NCBI RefSeq assembly: GCF_947489035.1
Contig: NZ_CANLCI010000011.1
Coordinates: forward strand, 53,776-117,775
Origin: an uncultured Ferrimonas sp.
GTDB lineage: Bacteria > Pseudomonadota > Gammaproteobacteria > Enterobacterales > Shewanellaceae
DNA length: 64,000 bases
Direction of reading: 5' to 3'
Of this stretch, positions 35,526 to 46,554 are shown one piece after another (within the stretch, counting starts at the first letter, position 1; each line of letters starts with the position of its first letter). The notes beneath the pieces are model-generated. The model saw only the letters and a list, made by a program, of their open reading frames with translations. It searched no databases and had not been told where the DNA came from. Both the position numbers and the translations under genes were made by a program.

Positions 35526-36553
35526 TGAGCCAGCCACAATCACGCTGGCAGATGCCCGCAGAATGGGCCCAACAGCGACGCACCTACGTCGCTTGGCCTT
35601 GCCGCGACGCGATCTGGAGCCTTGGCGTTGACGCCGCCAAACAGGCCTTTGCCGAGGTGATCGACGCCATCAGTCAGTTTCAACCGGTCACCCTATTGGT
35701 GCGGCCACAGCAGTTAGCAGAAGCACAACAGCGGGTGCCCGCGCACAACGTTACCTTGCTGCCGCTGGCGCTGGACGACAGCTGGGCGCGGGACATCCTA
35801 CCGCTGTTTGTCACTCACCCCGAACTGGGGCTCGGCGCGGTCGATTTTGCCTTTAATGCTTGGGGCGAGAAGTTCAACCCCTACCACAACGACGCCGCCG
35901 CAGGGCAGGCGCTGCTGCAGGCGCTCGCGCAGCAACAGCCGCTGCAGTGGCAAACGGAAGCGATGGTGTTTGAAGGCGGTGCCATCCACAGCAACGGCCA
36001 AGGCACCTTGCTGACCACCGCCGAGTGTCTGTTGCACCCCAATCGCAACCCCAACCTCAATCAAGCCGAGATTGAGCAGCGACTGCTGACCCGCTTAGGC
36101 GGCGACAAACTGCTGTGGCTGCCCAAAGGGCTGCATGGGGATGTCGATACCGATGGTCACGTGGATAACATCGCCACCTTTACCGCCCCGGGCAAACTGC
36201 TGAGCATGCACTGCGACGACCGCCAGCACCCCAATTTTGAGCGCTACCAAGCCAATGCCGCTTACCTAAGCAATCAAATCGACGCCCACGGCCAGCCACT
36301 GCAGCTAACCACCATCCCCCAGCCGCAGGATGTTAGCCTTGATGGCGAACCGCTGGCGCTCAGTTACATCAATTACTACCTCGGTAACGACGTGGTGGTG
36401 GTGCCCGCCTTTGGTCAGAACGATCACGACCAAGAAGCGGCGCAAATCATCCAAGCGCAATTTCCCACTCGCGAAGTGGTTGCCATCGACGCCATGCCCA
36501 TTTTGGCCGGCGGCGGCGGCATCCACTGCATCACCATGCAGGAGCCAAGCTGA
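35525..36553 (+). CDS. aguA: Agmatine deiminase
   Basis: This 342-residue protein belongs to the PAD_porph/agmatine deiminase family. It shows MPAEWAQQRRTYVAWP at the start, ARDILPLF in the substrate region, the conserved GLHGDVDTDGHVDNIATF catalytic segment and the nucleophile Cys335 in GGGGIHCITMQ. It hydrolyses agmatine to N-carbamoylputrescine and ammonia. It lies between speA and aguB with one-base stop/start overlaps on both sides, so the three enzymes are coupled. Confidence 0.95.
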   Translation: MSQPQSRWQMPAEWAQQRRTYVAWPCRDAIWSLGVDAAKQAFAEVIDAISQFQPVTLLVRPQQLAEAQQRVPAHNVTLLPLALDDSWARDILPLFVTHPELGLGAVDFAFNAWGEKFNPYHNDAAAGQALLQALAQQQPLQWQTEAMVFEGGAIHSNGQGTLLTTAECLLHPNRNPNLNQAEIEQRLLTRLGGDKLLWLPKGLHGDVDTDGHVDNIATFTAPGKLLSMHCDDRQHPNFERYQANAAYLSNQIDAHGQPLQLTTIPQPQDVSLDGEPLALSYINYYLGNDVVVVPAFGQNDHDQEAAQIIQAQFPTREVVAIDAMPILAGGGGIHCITMQEPS

Positions 36554-37416
36554 TGCGTACCGTAACCTTTGCCGCCACTCAGCTAGCGCTGAGCGACAAC
36601 CTTGACGCCAACCTCAATCGCGCCGAAGCCGCCGTACGCCGCGCCGCCGAGCAAGGGGCGCAGGTGATCTTGCTGCAAGAGCTGTTCGAAGCGCTCTATT
36701 TCTGCAAAAAGCAGAAGGCGGACTACCTCGCCTTAGCCAACCCGCTCGACAACCACCCTTGGCTGCCACGTTTCGCGGCGCTGGCAAAAGAACTGGAAGT
36801 GGTGCTGCCGATCAGCTTTTTCGAACGTGCCAACAACAACTTCTTTAACAGCTTGGTGATGATCGACGCTGATGGCCGCGTGCTCGACTGCTACCGCAAA
36901 AGCCACATCCCCGACGGCCCCGGCTACAGCGAAAAGTTCTACTTCAGCCCCGGCGACAGCGGCTTTAAGGTGTGGGATACCCGCTACGGTCGCTTTGGCG
37001 CCGCCATCTGTTGGGATCAGTGGTTCCCAGAAGCGGCGCGAGCGATGGTGCTCGATGGCGCCGAAGCGCTGTTCTACCCCACCGCCATCGGCTCTGAGCC
37101 ACAGGATCCCAGCCTCGACAGCAAAGATCATTGGCATCGGGTGATGCAGGGCCACGCCGCCGCCAACATGGTGCCGGTGATCGCCTCCAACCGCATCGGT
37201 ATCGAGCAGGACGACGAAATTGAAACCACCTTTTACGGCAGCTCCTTTATCACCGACGAGACCGGCGGCCTCTTGATCGAAGCCGATCGCAGCGAAGAAA
37301 CGGTGCTGCTGGCCGAGATTGATCTCGACGCCGCGGCGACCAACCGCCGCAGCTGGGGCTTGTTCCGCGATCGGCGCCCCGAATTGTATGGCGCACTGAG
37401 CAAATTGGCGCCTTAA
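36553..37416 (+). CDS. aguB: N-carbamoylputrescine amidase
   Basis: The 287-residue protein is a nitrilase-superfamily amidase with the triad Glu43 (LLQELFEALYF), Lys116 (YRKSHIPDGPGY) and Cys153 (AAICWDQWFPE). It cleaves N-carbamoylputrescine to putrescine, ammonia and carbon dioxide, completing the agmatine route to putrescine that SpeE then uses. Its ATG overlaps the aguA stop by one base. A 14-bp inverted repeat follows 26 bp after its stop. Confidence 0.96.
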   Translation: MRTVTFAATQLALSDNLDANLNRAEAAVRRAAEQGAQVILLQELFEALYFCKKQKADYLALANPLDNHPWLPRFAALAKELEVVLPISFFERANNNFFNSLVMIDADGRVLDCYRKSHIPDGPGYSEKFYFSPGDSGFKVWDTRYGRFGAAICWDQWFPEAARAMVLDGAEALFYPTAIGSEPQDPSLDSKDHWHRVMQGHAAANMVPVIASNRIGIEQDDEIETTFYGSSFITDETGGLLIEADRSEETVLLAEIDLDAAATNRRSWGLFRDRRPELYGALSKLAP

Positions 37417-37441
37417 CCAGCGCCTTATCCTGCCTTGCTTT

Positions 37442-37479
37442 GACTGTAAACGGCGAGCCTGAACGCGCCGTTTACAGTC
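37442..37479 (+). terminator. Strong inverted repeat after aguB
   Basis: GACTGTAAACGGCG (37442-37455) pairs perfectly with CGCCGTTTACAGTC (37466-37479). Only a weak T-rich tail follows, so termination is probable rather than certain. Its right arm overlaps the start of the adjacent gene scar. Confidence 0.6.
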
Positions 37480-37862
37480 TTCACATTAACTCCTCAACCA
37501 TAACCGCAACACTTTGCGGTTATACAACAGGAAAGCGCGACACCTTTTAGGGCAACGACAATCAGCGCTGGGGGCTGTACCTGACCGACATCGACGGTGA
37601 TGGGATCTCTGCCTATACCGACACCAGTGGCGGTGGCTAACGTCAACGCCACAGACAACGCCATGGGCTATGAGTTTGGCTTTGTTGGCGCCGGTCAATA
37701 CAGCCTCGGCTACAGCTGCACCGCCGCGGCCGATCTGCCCGACAGCCATCAAACCGACCAGGATGGGTTTACCCTCTATCAAAGTGGCGGCCCCATTACG
37801 GTCAGCGCCGAACAAACCACCGCCTTCGACTGGGTGGCCACACCGCAATAATCCGTGCCGCT
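37469..37862 (+). pseudogene. Mosaic scar of the lectin gene joined to the DUF4382 gene end
   Basis: Three parts are joined. Bases 37469-37550 resemble, at roughly 70% by eye, the region upstream of the ricin-lectin gene at 38917-38997. Bases 37551-37640 encode in frame GNDNQRWGLYLTDIDGDGIS, matching the end of lectin module 1 and a calcium repeat of that gene, and stop at TAA 37638. From 37622 to about 37861 the sequence copies the 3' end of the DUF4382 lipoprotein gene (31323-31562) with about four differences. The DUF4382-like frame (from GTG 37597) has no Shine-Dalgarno or signal peptide. It is best read as a non-functional recombination product. Confidence 0.75.
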
Positions 37863-37903
37863 GATACCGCATCAAGCTGTGCGTCACTTCAGCGTTACGC
37901 TTA

Positions 37904-37933
37904 AAAAAACGAAGCCTTAGGGCTTCGTTTTTT
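37904..37933. terminator. Bidirectional terminator before the gluzincin-type gene
   Basis: AAAAAACGAAGCC (37904-37916) and GGCTTCGTTTTTT (37921-37933) form a perfect stem with A and T runs on both sides. It can end the minus-strand hydrolase gene and any transcript through the scar. Confidence 0.85.
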
Positions 37934-37964
37934 ATGGGCTGGCGGCGGTGGTTAGCTGTTGGTT

Positions 37965-38654
37965 TCACAATCTAAATACGCTCTCAAAACTTTGGCCGTT
38001 GCGGATACGTTCTAAGTGTTGGTACAGCTCGAGTGGCTCCACGGTTTGCACGGCCAATCTCGATGCCAAATAGTTTTGGTGTGCATTGCCACCACGAAAA
38101 AATTCGTTGCCGTAAGTTAGCCGTTTAACCGCAGCAACCTCGGCAGCTCCCAAGCGGATGTTTTCCACCAAAAAGGGCGCTCGATGATCCACCATCAGCG
38201 CAACCCCTTCGTTAAACCAAATGGGGATCGCCACCCAGTGGGTCAACCAACCCACGCGTGCACCCACCTCCGCATGGACCAATTCATGCGCCGCCACATC
38301 AACATTTTGCCCATGTTCAGCCAGAACAATGCAGGTACCAAACGGCGTATAATTTGCAGTGGCCGTTGAATTGGCACCAAACCTAGCCGCTTCCTGACGG
38401 TCAGCCACCAGTACGATTTTTGGCGTTGCGCGCATCGGCCCAAATGTCGACTCTACTCTGGCTTTTCCCTGCCTAATCGCTGCTAAGGCTGATGCGCTCT
38501 CGTCAAAATGAGCCGCAGCATAAACATTGGGGGCGAGCTGTTGGTATTCCGTGAAACCGACCATTTCACAGGCAATGGCATGACGCTGAGTAACCAGCCC
38601 GAGAACCAATAAGGCAGAAAACACTGAAAGGGCAATAAGTTGTAATTTATTCAT
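37965..38654 (-). CDS. Exported gluzincin-type zinc peptidase-like protein
   Basis: The 229-residue product has an N-terminal signal or anchor (LQLIALSVFSALLVLGLV) and a zinc site HELVH (His123, Glu124, His127) followed 21 residues later by WFNEGVA, with Glu149 as third ligand. HEXXH plus NEG is the gluzincin (peptidase MA clan) pattern. It lacks other known domains and I cannot name the substrate. It is divergent from the secreted ricin/calcium-repeat protein gene with a 427-bp gap, and may be an unrelated periplasmic or membrane-tethered protease. Confidence 0.75.
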   Translation of the reverse strand: MNKLQLIALSVFSALLVLGLVTQRHAIACEMVGFTEYQQLAPNVYAAAHFDESASALAAIRQGKARVESTFGPMRATPKIVLVADRQEAARFGANSTATANYTPFGTCIVLAEHGQNVDVAAHELVHAEVGARVGWLTHWVAIPIWFNEGVALMVDHRAPFLVENIRLGAAEVAAVKRLTYGNEFFRGGNAHQNYLASRLAVQTVEPLELYQHLERIRNGQSFESVFRL

Positions 38655-39081
38655 ACGCCCACTCTCCTTGTGCAGCGATGCTCTAACACCGTGGTTGTTC
38701 TGGCCTGCAATGACGGGCCTGACCCTGAAATCATTTTGGGGCGTTTATGATCATCGAACGACCCCAAGATAACCCGCTCGGCACAAGCTAACCAATTGAA
38801 TGCAGTGAACATAGCCCGCAATCGGCGTTCATAAAGAGATAACGCAGGAAAAAATTAACCCACTCAACCGCGCTAACTCGCTCACTTCAATCAAGAAAAC
38901 CTCAGCGTCTCGCCTCCGTTAACAGTTTTGACATTGATCCTTCAGCCACAGCGCCAATACTTTACGGTTATAGAATAAAAAACCAGCACACCTTAGGGGC
39001 TCAAATCAATCTGTCATAGGAAGCAAGCGTCGATAAAACAATCCATTACGGATGGAGGCCCTTGCAGTGAGGAGTTTTGTC
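38655..39081. promoter_or_regulatory. Divergent intergenic region, hydrolase and lectin genes
   Basis: No gene is seen. The right part (38917-38997) is the segment whose diverged copy precedes the mosaic scar at 37469-37550, which suggests it holds the lectin gene promoter. The lectin gene Shine-Dalgarno is GAGGAG at 39069-39074. No consensus promoter can be singled out. Confidence 0.45.
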
Positions 39082-42000
39082 ATGCCAACACTATCGCGCC
39101 TGTTCGGGTTCACTTCGCTGTTGCTGCTCAGCAGCAACCTCGCCGCCGCCAGTTTTGATGACGTCGACGGCGATGGCCTAACCAACCACATCGACAACTG
39201 CCCAACCATCGCCAATCCGGATCAAGCGGATTACAACAACAACGGCGAAGGGGATCTGTGCGATACCGGCTTTCCCTTACTGCTGTCTAATGCCCGCACC
39301 AACCTGTGTGTGGGGGTAACCGGAGCCAGCCTCGATGAGGGCGCAAACGTCGCCCCGGTAAGCTGTAATGCTTCGGCACCCGAACAACAGATCCGTCAAG
39401 TGGCCATGCCTCATCACAATGGTCGCTTCCAGTTAAAGTTCAACCACAGCGGACTGTGTTTAGGGCCGCAACAGGGCAGCGATAAGCAAGGCACCAGCTT
39501 AGTGCAGCAAAGCTGTAACGACAGCCTGCAACAGCAGTTTCAGCTACTGGAAGATAACGGCCGCTTTGCCTTTATGATTGGCGATGGCGGTCAAGTGGTG
39601 GATTCCCACGCCTACCGCAGTGACATCATCCAATACCCAGATTTAGGCAACGACAATCAGCGCTGGGATCTGTTCTTAACCGACCTTGATGGCGACGGCT
39701 ACCACGATCTGGAAGACGCCTACCCTGAGGATCCCAGCGAATGGTTCGACAGCGATTACGACGGCCTTGGCGACAACAGCGATCCCCATCCTTACGTCAG
39801 CAATAACGACATTGATGACGATGGCAGCGACAACTATTTCGATAACTGCCCGATGCTGGCGAATCCCAGCCAAGTGGATATCGATGGCGATGGCATCGGC
39901 GATGACTGCGACTCCTACCCCAAAGACTACTTTAATGATGCCGACGGCGATGGGATCTCGGCCTTTACCGATAACTGCCCGAACAACGCCAACCCGGAGC
40001 AAACCGACAGCAACCACAACGGCGTCGGGGATGCCTGCGACAGCACCATCGCCACTGAAGTAGAGCGCGTGTTGTTCAGCAACCAACGCAGTGGCTTATG
40101 CCTTGCTGTTGCCGCAAGCAGCCAGGCCCTAAACGCAAATGTGGTACCCAGCCCGTGCGACAATGCCGATAAGGCACAGCAACTGGAATTCGTGCCAGCC
40201 ACAGCAGACAGTCATCGCCACCAGTTGCGCTTTCGTCACAGCCAGCTGTGCTTAGGCAGCCGCGATGGCAGCAGCCGTAACGGCGCCAGCTTAGTGCAGC
40301 GCGCTTGTGCCAGCGCACCGCAATTTGAGTTAGTCGGCGACGGCGCGTTGCTGAACATCATCGCCTTTGCCGACAGTGGCTTGGTGGTTGATGCTCATGC
40401 CTATCGCAGTGACATTATCCAGTACAAGGATCTGGGCGCAGATAACCAACGTTGGCAAGTGCTGTTGGCCGACAGCGATGGCGATGGCTATCACGACGGC
40501 GACGATGCGTTTCCTAACGATCCGACCGAATGGCTCGACTTCGATGGCGATGGCCTTGGTGACAACCACTTCCCTTACACCCCTTTTCCCCGCGATGGCG
40601 ATGCCGATGGGGATGGCATCAACAATGGCAGCGATAACTGCCCCAACGTTGCCAACCCAGCGCAGGCCAATGCCGATGGCGATAACTTTGGCGATCTCTG
40701 CGACCGCGATCCGCAGCTTTCCAGTTACGCCCAAGATGGCGATAACGACGGTTACTTTGGCAGCGACGACAACTGCCCCGCCATGAGCAACCCCGCCCAG
40801 TTAGACCGTGATGACGATGGCCTTGGCGACCAATGCGATCCCTACCCTGATGACCGCGATAACGACCTTGATGGCGATGGCATCGGCGCCCACAACGACA
40901 ACTGCCCCGCGGATGCCAATGCCGATCAGCGAGATAACGATAACGATGGCATTGGCGATGAATGCGATCCCAGCAACGACACCCCCAACAGCGGTGCCGA
41001 TGATTTCAGCGCCTTACTGCAAAACCAGCGCAGCGGCTTGTGCCTCAGTGTGGATGGCGGCAGCAACGCCGTTGGCGCCAACATTGTGCCCAGCAGCTGC
41101 GATCCGGCCGATCCGGCGCAGCAGCTGCACTTTAGCCGCCACCCTGATGCCGCCACCAACAGCTATCGTTTAACCCTCAGCCACAGCGGCTTGTGCCTTG
41201 GCAGCAAATCGGGGAAGAACAACAAAAGCGACACTCTGCTGCAGCAGCAGTGCAGCGACACCGTTGGCTGGTTTCAACTAAGCCAGACCGAACTGGGGCT
41301 GGCGCTGTTTGTGGCCGAGCAAACGGTGTTGATCGATTCCCACGCGTACAAAAGTGACATCATTCAGCACCCCGATCTGGGCGGGGACAATCAACGCTGG
41401 CAACTGCGTGGCATTGATGCCGACGGCGATGGCTACCTCGACAGCCACGACGCCTTCCCCAGTGATGCAACCGAATGGCGTGACAGCGACGGCGACGGCC
41501 TAGGCGACAATCAAGATCCGCACCCGGATCAGGCCAATGTGGATATTGATAACGACGACATCAGCAACGACATCGACAACTGTCCAGCCATCGCTAACTC
41601 AGAACAGCAGGACAGTGATCTTGATGGCCACGGCGACCGCTGCGATCCCTTCCCGCAGGATGCCGCCAATGACGTTGACGGCGATGGCCTTGGGGCCGAA
41701 GTGGATAACTGCCCTGCGATAGCCAACCCAGAACAGCTCGACAGCGACGGTAATGGCCTGGGCGATGTGTGTGATGCCAAGGCCATTACGCAGGTGCCGC
41801 AACAGCTGCAAAACCAGCGCACGGATCAGTGTCTCGCGGTGGCGGATAACAGCATCGCCAGTAACGCCAATGTGTTACCTCAGCCCTGTGATAGCAGTAA
41901 TCCCGCGCAATTACTGCACTTTAACGCCAGCCCGAGCCACGCCGAGCGTTACCAGCTGCAGTTTGTACACAGCGGCTTATGCTTAGCCCCTAAAAGCAAC

Positions 42001-42225
42001 AGCAGCCGCAGTGGCGACAGCTTGGTGCAGCAGCGTTGCAGCGATTCCGTGCAGCAGCAGTTCAGCCTTAAGAGCAATGGCGATCTGCACGCCCTCTTTA
42101 TCGGCAGCGGCAAAAACCTGATCGATGCCCACGCCCACAAAGCCGACATCATCCAGTATCCGGATCTGGGCAACGACAATCAGCGCTGGTACCTGCACGC
42201 TGTCGCTCCGGTCGCCCCCAAGTAA
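39082..42225 (+). CDS. Secreted protein with four ricin-type lectin modules and calcium repeats
   Basis: The start is ATG 39082 with AGGAG 7 bp upstream and a Sec signal (MPTLSRLFGFTSLLLLSS, cleavage near NLAAA); an earlier start at 39052 is rejected. The 1,047-residue product alternates thrombospondin-type-3-like repeats (DxDGDGxxxxxDNCP) with four beta-trefoil ricin-like modules at about residues 63-199, 330-463, 645-777 and 909-1040. Each module starts with a (S/Q)NxRxxxCL segment and ends with a conserved block of the form D(S/A)HAYRSDIIQYPDLG then DNQRW. Paired Cys in DNCP and GDxCD suit disulphides. Carbohydrate binding outside the cell is the likely role. No catalytic domain or sorting tag is seen. 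A strong terminator follows. Confidence 0.88.
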   Translation: MPTLSRLFGFTSLLLLSSNLAAASFDDVDGDGLTNHIDNCPTIANPDQADYNNNGEGDLCDTGFPLLLSNARTNLCVGVTGASLDEGANVAPVSCNASAPEQQIRQVAMPHHNGRFQLKFNHSGLCLGPQQGSDKQGTSLVQQSCNDSLQQQFQLLEDNGRFAFMIGDGGQVVDSHAYRSDIIQYPDLGNDNQRWDLFLTDLDGDGYHDLEDAYPEDPSEWFDSDYDGLGDNSDPHPYVSNNDIDDDGSDNYFDNCPMLANPSQVDIDGDGIGDDCDSYPKDYFNDADGDGISAFTDNCPNNANPEQTDSNHNGVGDACDSTIATEVERVLFSNQRSGLCLAVAASSQALNANVVPSPCDNADKAQQLEFVPATADSHRHQLRFRHSQLCLGSRDGSSRNGASLVQRACASAPQFELVGDGALLNIIAFADSGLVVDAHAYRSDIIQYKDLGADNQRWQVLLADSDGDGYHDGDDAFPNDPTEWLDFDGDGLGDNHFPYTPFPRDGDADGDGINNGSDNCPNVANPAQANADGDNFGDLCDRDPQLSSYAQDGDNDGYFGSDDNCPAMSNPAQLDRDDDGLGDQCDPYPDDRDNDLDGDGIGAHNDNCPADANADQRDNDNDGIGDECDPSNDTPNSGADDFSALLQNQRSGLCLSVDGGSNAVGANIVPSSCDPADPAQQLHFSRHPDAATNSYRLTLSHSGLCLGSKSGKNNKSDTLLQQQCSDTVGWFQLSQTELGLALFVAEQTVLIDSHAYKSDIIQHPDLGGDNQRWQLRGIDADGDGYLDSHDAFPSDATEWRDSDGDGLGDNQDPHPDQANVDIDNDDISNDIDNCPAIANSEQQDSDLDGHGDRCDPFPQDAANDVDGDGLGAEVDNCPAIANPEQLDSDGNGLGDVCDAKAITQVPQQLQNQRTDQCLAVADNSIASNANVLPQPCDSSNPAQLLHFNASPSHAERYQLQFVHSGLCLAPKSNSSRSGDSLVQQRCSDSVQQQFSLKSNGDLHALFIGSGKNLIDAHAHKADIIQYPDLGNDNQRWYLHAVAPVAPK

Positions 42226-42269
42226 AACCAGCAGTTGGTTGCCTCAGCAGCCATAACCGCACAAACAGC

Positions 42270-42299
42270 AACGGCGAGCCCTAGGGCTCGCCGTTTTTG
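42270..42299. terminator. Terminator of the lectin gene
   Basis: AACGGCGAGCCC (42270-42281) and GGGCTCGCCGTT (42284-42295) form a perfect 12-bp stem followed by TTTT. Confidence 0.92.
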
Positions 42300-42345
42300 C
42301 TGATGCTGCTGATGGTGCGAGTACGGCACTGCCGTTTCGCTGAGC

Positions 42346-42987
42346 TCAGTGGCGCTCAGCCTCTGCGGCCGGCTCACGCACAAACAGCGCCACCGCACAA
42401 TCGATCATCTCACCAATGTGGCTGTTATTGGCGTACACCCCATCGATCACCAACCGCGCAATGCCGTGCATGGTGCCCCACGTTACCTGCGCTAATCGCA
42501 AAGGATCTTGATCCAGTGGCAGCAACCCTTGCTGCTGCCACAGCTTGGTCATCGCCACTTGCTGTTGAAAACAGGGATAGGCCACCTGCTTCAGTTCATC
42601 GGTCTCTTGCTGGTGGCGCCAGATGGTGTGGCCAAACATCAGCTCATACATCTGCGGCGATTCCGTCGCAAAGGCGATGTAATTACGAAAGAACGCGCTA
42701 AAGCGCTGCTTCGCCGTTAACGATTGATCAGCCAGCAACGCCTGCGCTTGCTCGGTGCGACTGCGAAAGCCTTCAGTGGCAATGGCGCTAAGCAACTGCC
42801 CTTTGTCTTTAAAGTGGTGATAAGGCGCCGTGCGCGACACCCCTACCCGTTCCGCTAACTTACGCAGCGATAAGCCATCAATGCCCGCCTCGGCGATCAT
42901 TGCCGTGGCGGCATCCAATAAGGTTTGGCGCAGATCGCCATGGTGATAGCTGGCCTTAGAGGCACTGGATTTTGTCATTGTCGTCAT
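42346..42987 (-). CDS. TetR-family transcriptional regulator
   Basis: The product of about 213 residues has an N-terminal TetR helix-turn-helix (SYHHGDLRQTLLDAATAM, AGIDGLSLRKLAERVGVS, APYHHFKDKGQLLSAI) and an all-helical ligand and dimer domain with WRHQQETDEL. The start at ATG 42987 has a weak GGCGAG upstream; a further ATG at 42978 and a GTG at 42996 are alternatives. It is divergent from fadH, and a perfect palindrome lies in the gap. By analogy with fatty-acid-responsive TetR proteins it may sense acyl-CoA or another lipid; that is inference from the neighbour. Confidence 0.9.
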   Translation of the reverse strand: MTTMTKSSASKASYHHGDLRQTLLDAATAMIAEAGIDGLSLRKLAERVGVSRTAPYHHFKDKGQLLSAIATEGFRSRTEQAQALLADQSLTAKQRFSAFFRNYIAFATESPQMYELMFGHTIWRHQQETDELKQVAYPCFQQQVAMTKLWQQQGLLPLDQDPLRLAQVTWGTMHGIARLVIDGVYANNSHIGEMIDCAVALFVREPAAEAERH

Positions 42988-43011
42988 GCTCGCCACGGTA
43001 ACAAAGGGATC

Positions 43012-45114
<2,103 letters not shown>

Positions 45115-45147
45115 CCTAACCCGCTCGTTCTCGGATCACTCGTCCCC

Positions 45148-45178
45148 AAGGCAGCTGGATTCTCTGGCTGCCTTTTTT
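45148..45178 (+). terminator. Terminator of fadH
   Basis: AAGGCAGC (45148-45155) pairs with GCTGCCTT (45167-45174), followed by TTTT. Confidence 0.8.
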
Positions 45179-45458
45179 GATCGGCGCAATGCGCCGTCTT
45201 CTCGCCAGTTCAGCCAATAAGCAGGCCACTGGCTGCTGAATGGGGGCTGCGGCTTAGTACCAATAGCAGATTCACTTAAGTGCACACCGAGACTTAGGGG
45301 CTTGGGCGCATGGGGGCGAGATTGAGGGTTCACCGGATCTTGGTGGATGCTGGAGCGTACCGCGTTGCCACTGGCATCGGCGTTGCGCCCGTTAAAGGCA
45401 AGGAGCAAGCTGGGCATGGCGCATGGCCGTTGTTGACTGATATTTTGTTACTGGCACA
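45179..45458. other. Non-coding gap between fadH and rplI
   Basis: No gene is supported here. A 93-residue minus-strand frame (45136-45417) has no Shine-Dalgarno, no recognisable product and crosses the fadH terminator. I see no other structure. Confidence 0.5.
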
Positions 45459-45485
45459 AAAAAGCACCGCCCTAGGGCGGTGCTT
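45459..45485 (-). terminator. Terminator of the rpsF-rplI operon
   Basis: AAGCACCGCCC / GGGCGGTGCTT (45462-45472 and 45475-45485) is a perfect 11-bp stem; on the minus strand it is followed by TTTTTTG. Confidence 0.9.
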
Positions 45486-45504
45486 CTCTTAAAGCTCTAC
45501 GAAC

Positions 45505-45957
45505 TTACTCAGCTGCTACGATAGAAATCTTAGCAGTGGCAGTTACGTCGCTGTGCAGACCGATTACGATTTCGTATTCACCGGTGTTGCGCAGTGCGCC
45601 TTCTGGCAGACGTACGTCAGCTTTAGCTACTTCAACGCCAGCAGCAGTCAGTGCATCAGCGATGTCACGAGTACCGATAGAGCCGAACAGCTTGCCTTCG
45701 TCGCCAGATTTAGAAGCGATAACTACCGCTTCCAATGCAACGATTTTCTCAGCGCGAGCTTCAGCAGCTTTCAGGGCTTCAGCCATGTTAGCTTCCAGCT
45801 CAGCGCGGCGAGCTTCAAATACTTCTACGTTTGCAGCGTTAGCTACAACTGCTTTGCCTTGCGGCAGCAGGAAGTTACGTGCGTAACCAGACTTAACGGT
45901 TACTTTGTCACCCAAGTTGCCCAGTTTAGCAACTTTGTCCAACAGAATTACGTCCAT
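45505..45957 (-). CDS. rplI: 50S ribosomal protein L9
   Basis: The 150-residue product begins [22 protein letters not shown] and carries the L9 N-terminal signature [14 protein letters not shown], then the long connecting helix (about residues 45-75) and the C-terminal domain. It binds 23S rRNA at the L1 stalk base. It is the last gene of rpsF-priB-rpsR-rplI, 39 bp after rpsR, and is followed by a strong terminator. Confidence 0.98.
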   Translation of the reverse strand: MDVILLDKVAKLGNLGDKVTVKSGYARNFLLPQGKAVVANAANVEVFEARRAELEANMAEALKAAEARAEKIVALEAVVIASKSGDEGKLFGSIGTRDIADALTAAGVEVAKADVRLPEGALRNTGEYEIVIGLHSDVTATAKISIVAAE

Positions 45958-45996
45958 TACCTTTCCTCTACTTAAAGTTTATACAGACCGCAGGAA

Positions 45997-46236
<240 letters not shown>

Positions 46237-46545
46237 CTAGCAAATCGGTTCAATCAAGTCGGCGTGCAATACCAATCGGCTTTGACCATTACGGCCTTGT
46301 TGCCAGGCGAGAAAACCCGCCGCTTTGATATTGCTCCCCGGCTGTAGATAACTCAGTAAGGATTGTGATCCTTCGCCGCTGAGCACAACTTGAATTTTGC
46401 AGTACACCGGTCTATTCAGACCCGCCTCTTGTTGCGTTGAGCGATGCTCTAACAAAAAGAAACTGTGGGGTACGCCATTGATCCCAGTTACAGTCTTTGG
46501 CGCTCGCGACACTTGGCCACAAAGCTCCAGGCGATTGGAATTCAC
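46237..46545 (-). CDS. priB: Primosomal replication protein N (PriB)
   Basis: The 102-residue OB-fold protein starts MNSNRLELCGQVSRAPKT and includes FLLEHRSTQQEAG and YCKIQVVLSG. It is the single-strand DNA-binding PriB of the replication restart primosome, acting with PriA and DnaT. It starts with GTG at 46545, 9 bp after the rpsF stop, and lies 12 bp before rpsR, the standard gammaproteobacterial order. Confidence 0.95.
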   Translation of the reverse strand: MNSNRLELCGQVSRAPKTVTGINGVPHSFFLLEHRSTQQEAGLNRPVYCKIQVVLSGEGSQSLLSYLQPGSNIKAAGFLAWQQGRNGQSRLVLHADLIEPIC

Positions 46546-46554
46546 GAAATCCGA

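Noticed and set aside
37597..37851. An intact small gene for a DUF4382-type fragment
   Set aside because: It starts at GTG without a Shine-Dalgarno, lacks the signal peptide and core domain, and is a nearly exact copy of another gene's 3' end, so it is treated as part of a scar.
45136..45417. 93-residue minus-strand frame between fadH and rplI
   Set aside because: No recognisable product or Shine-Dalgarno, and it runs through the fadH terminator.
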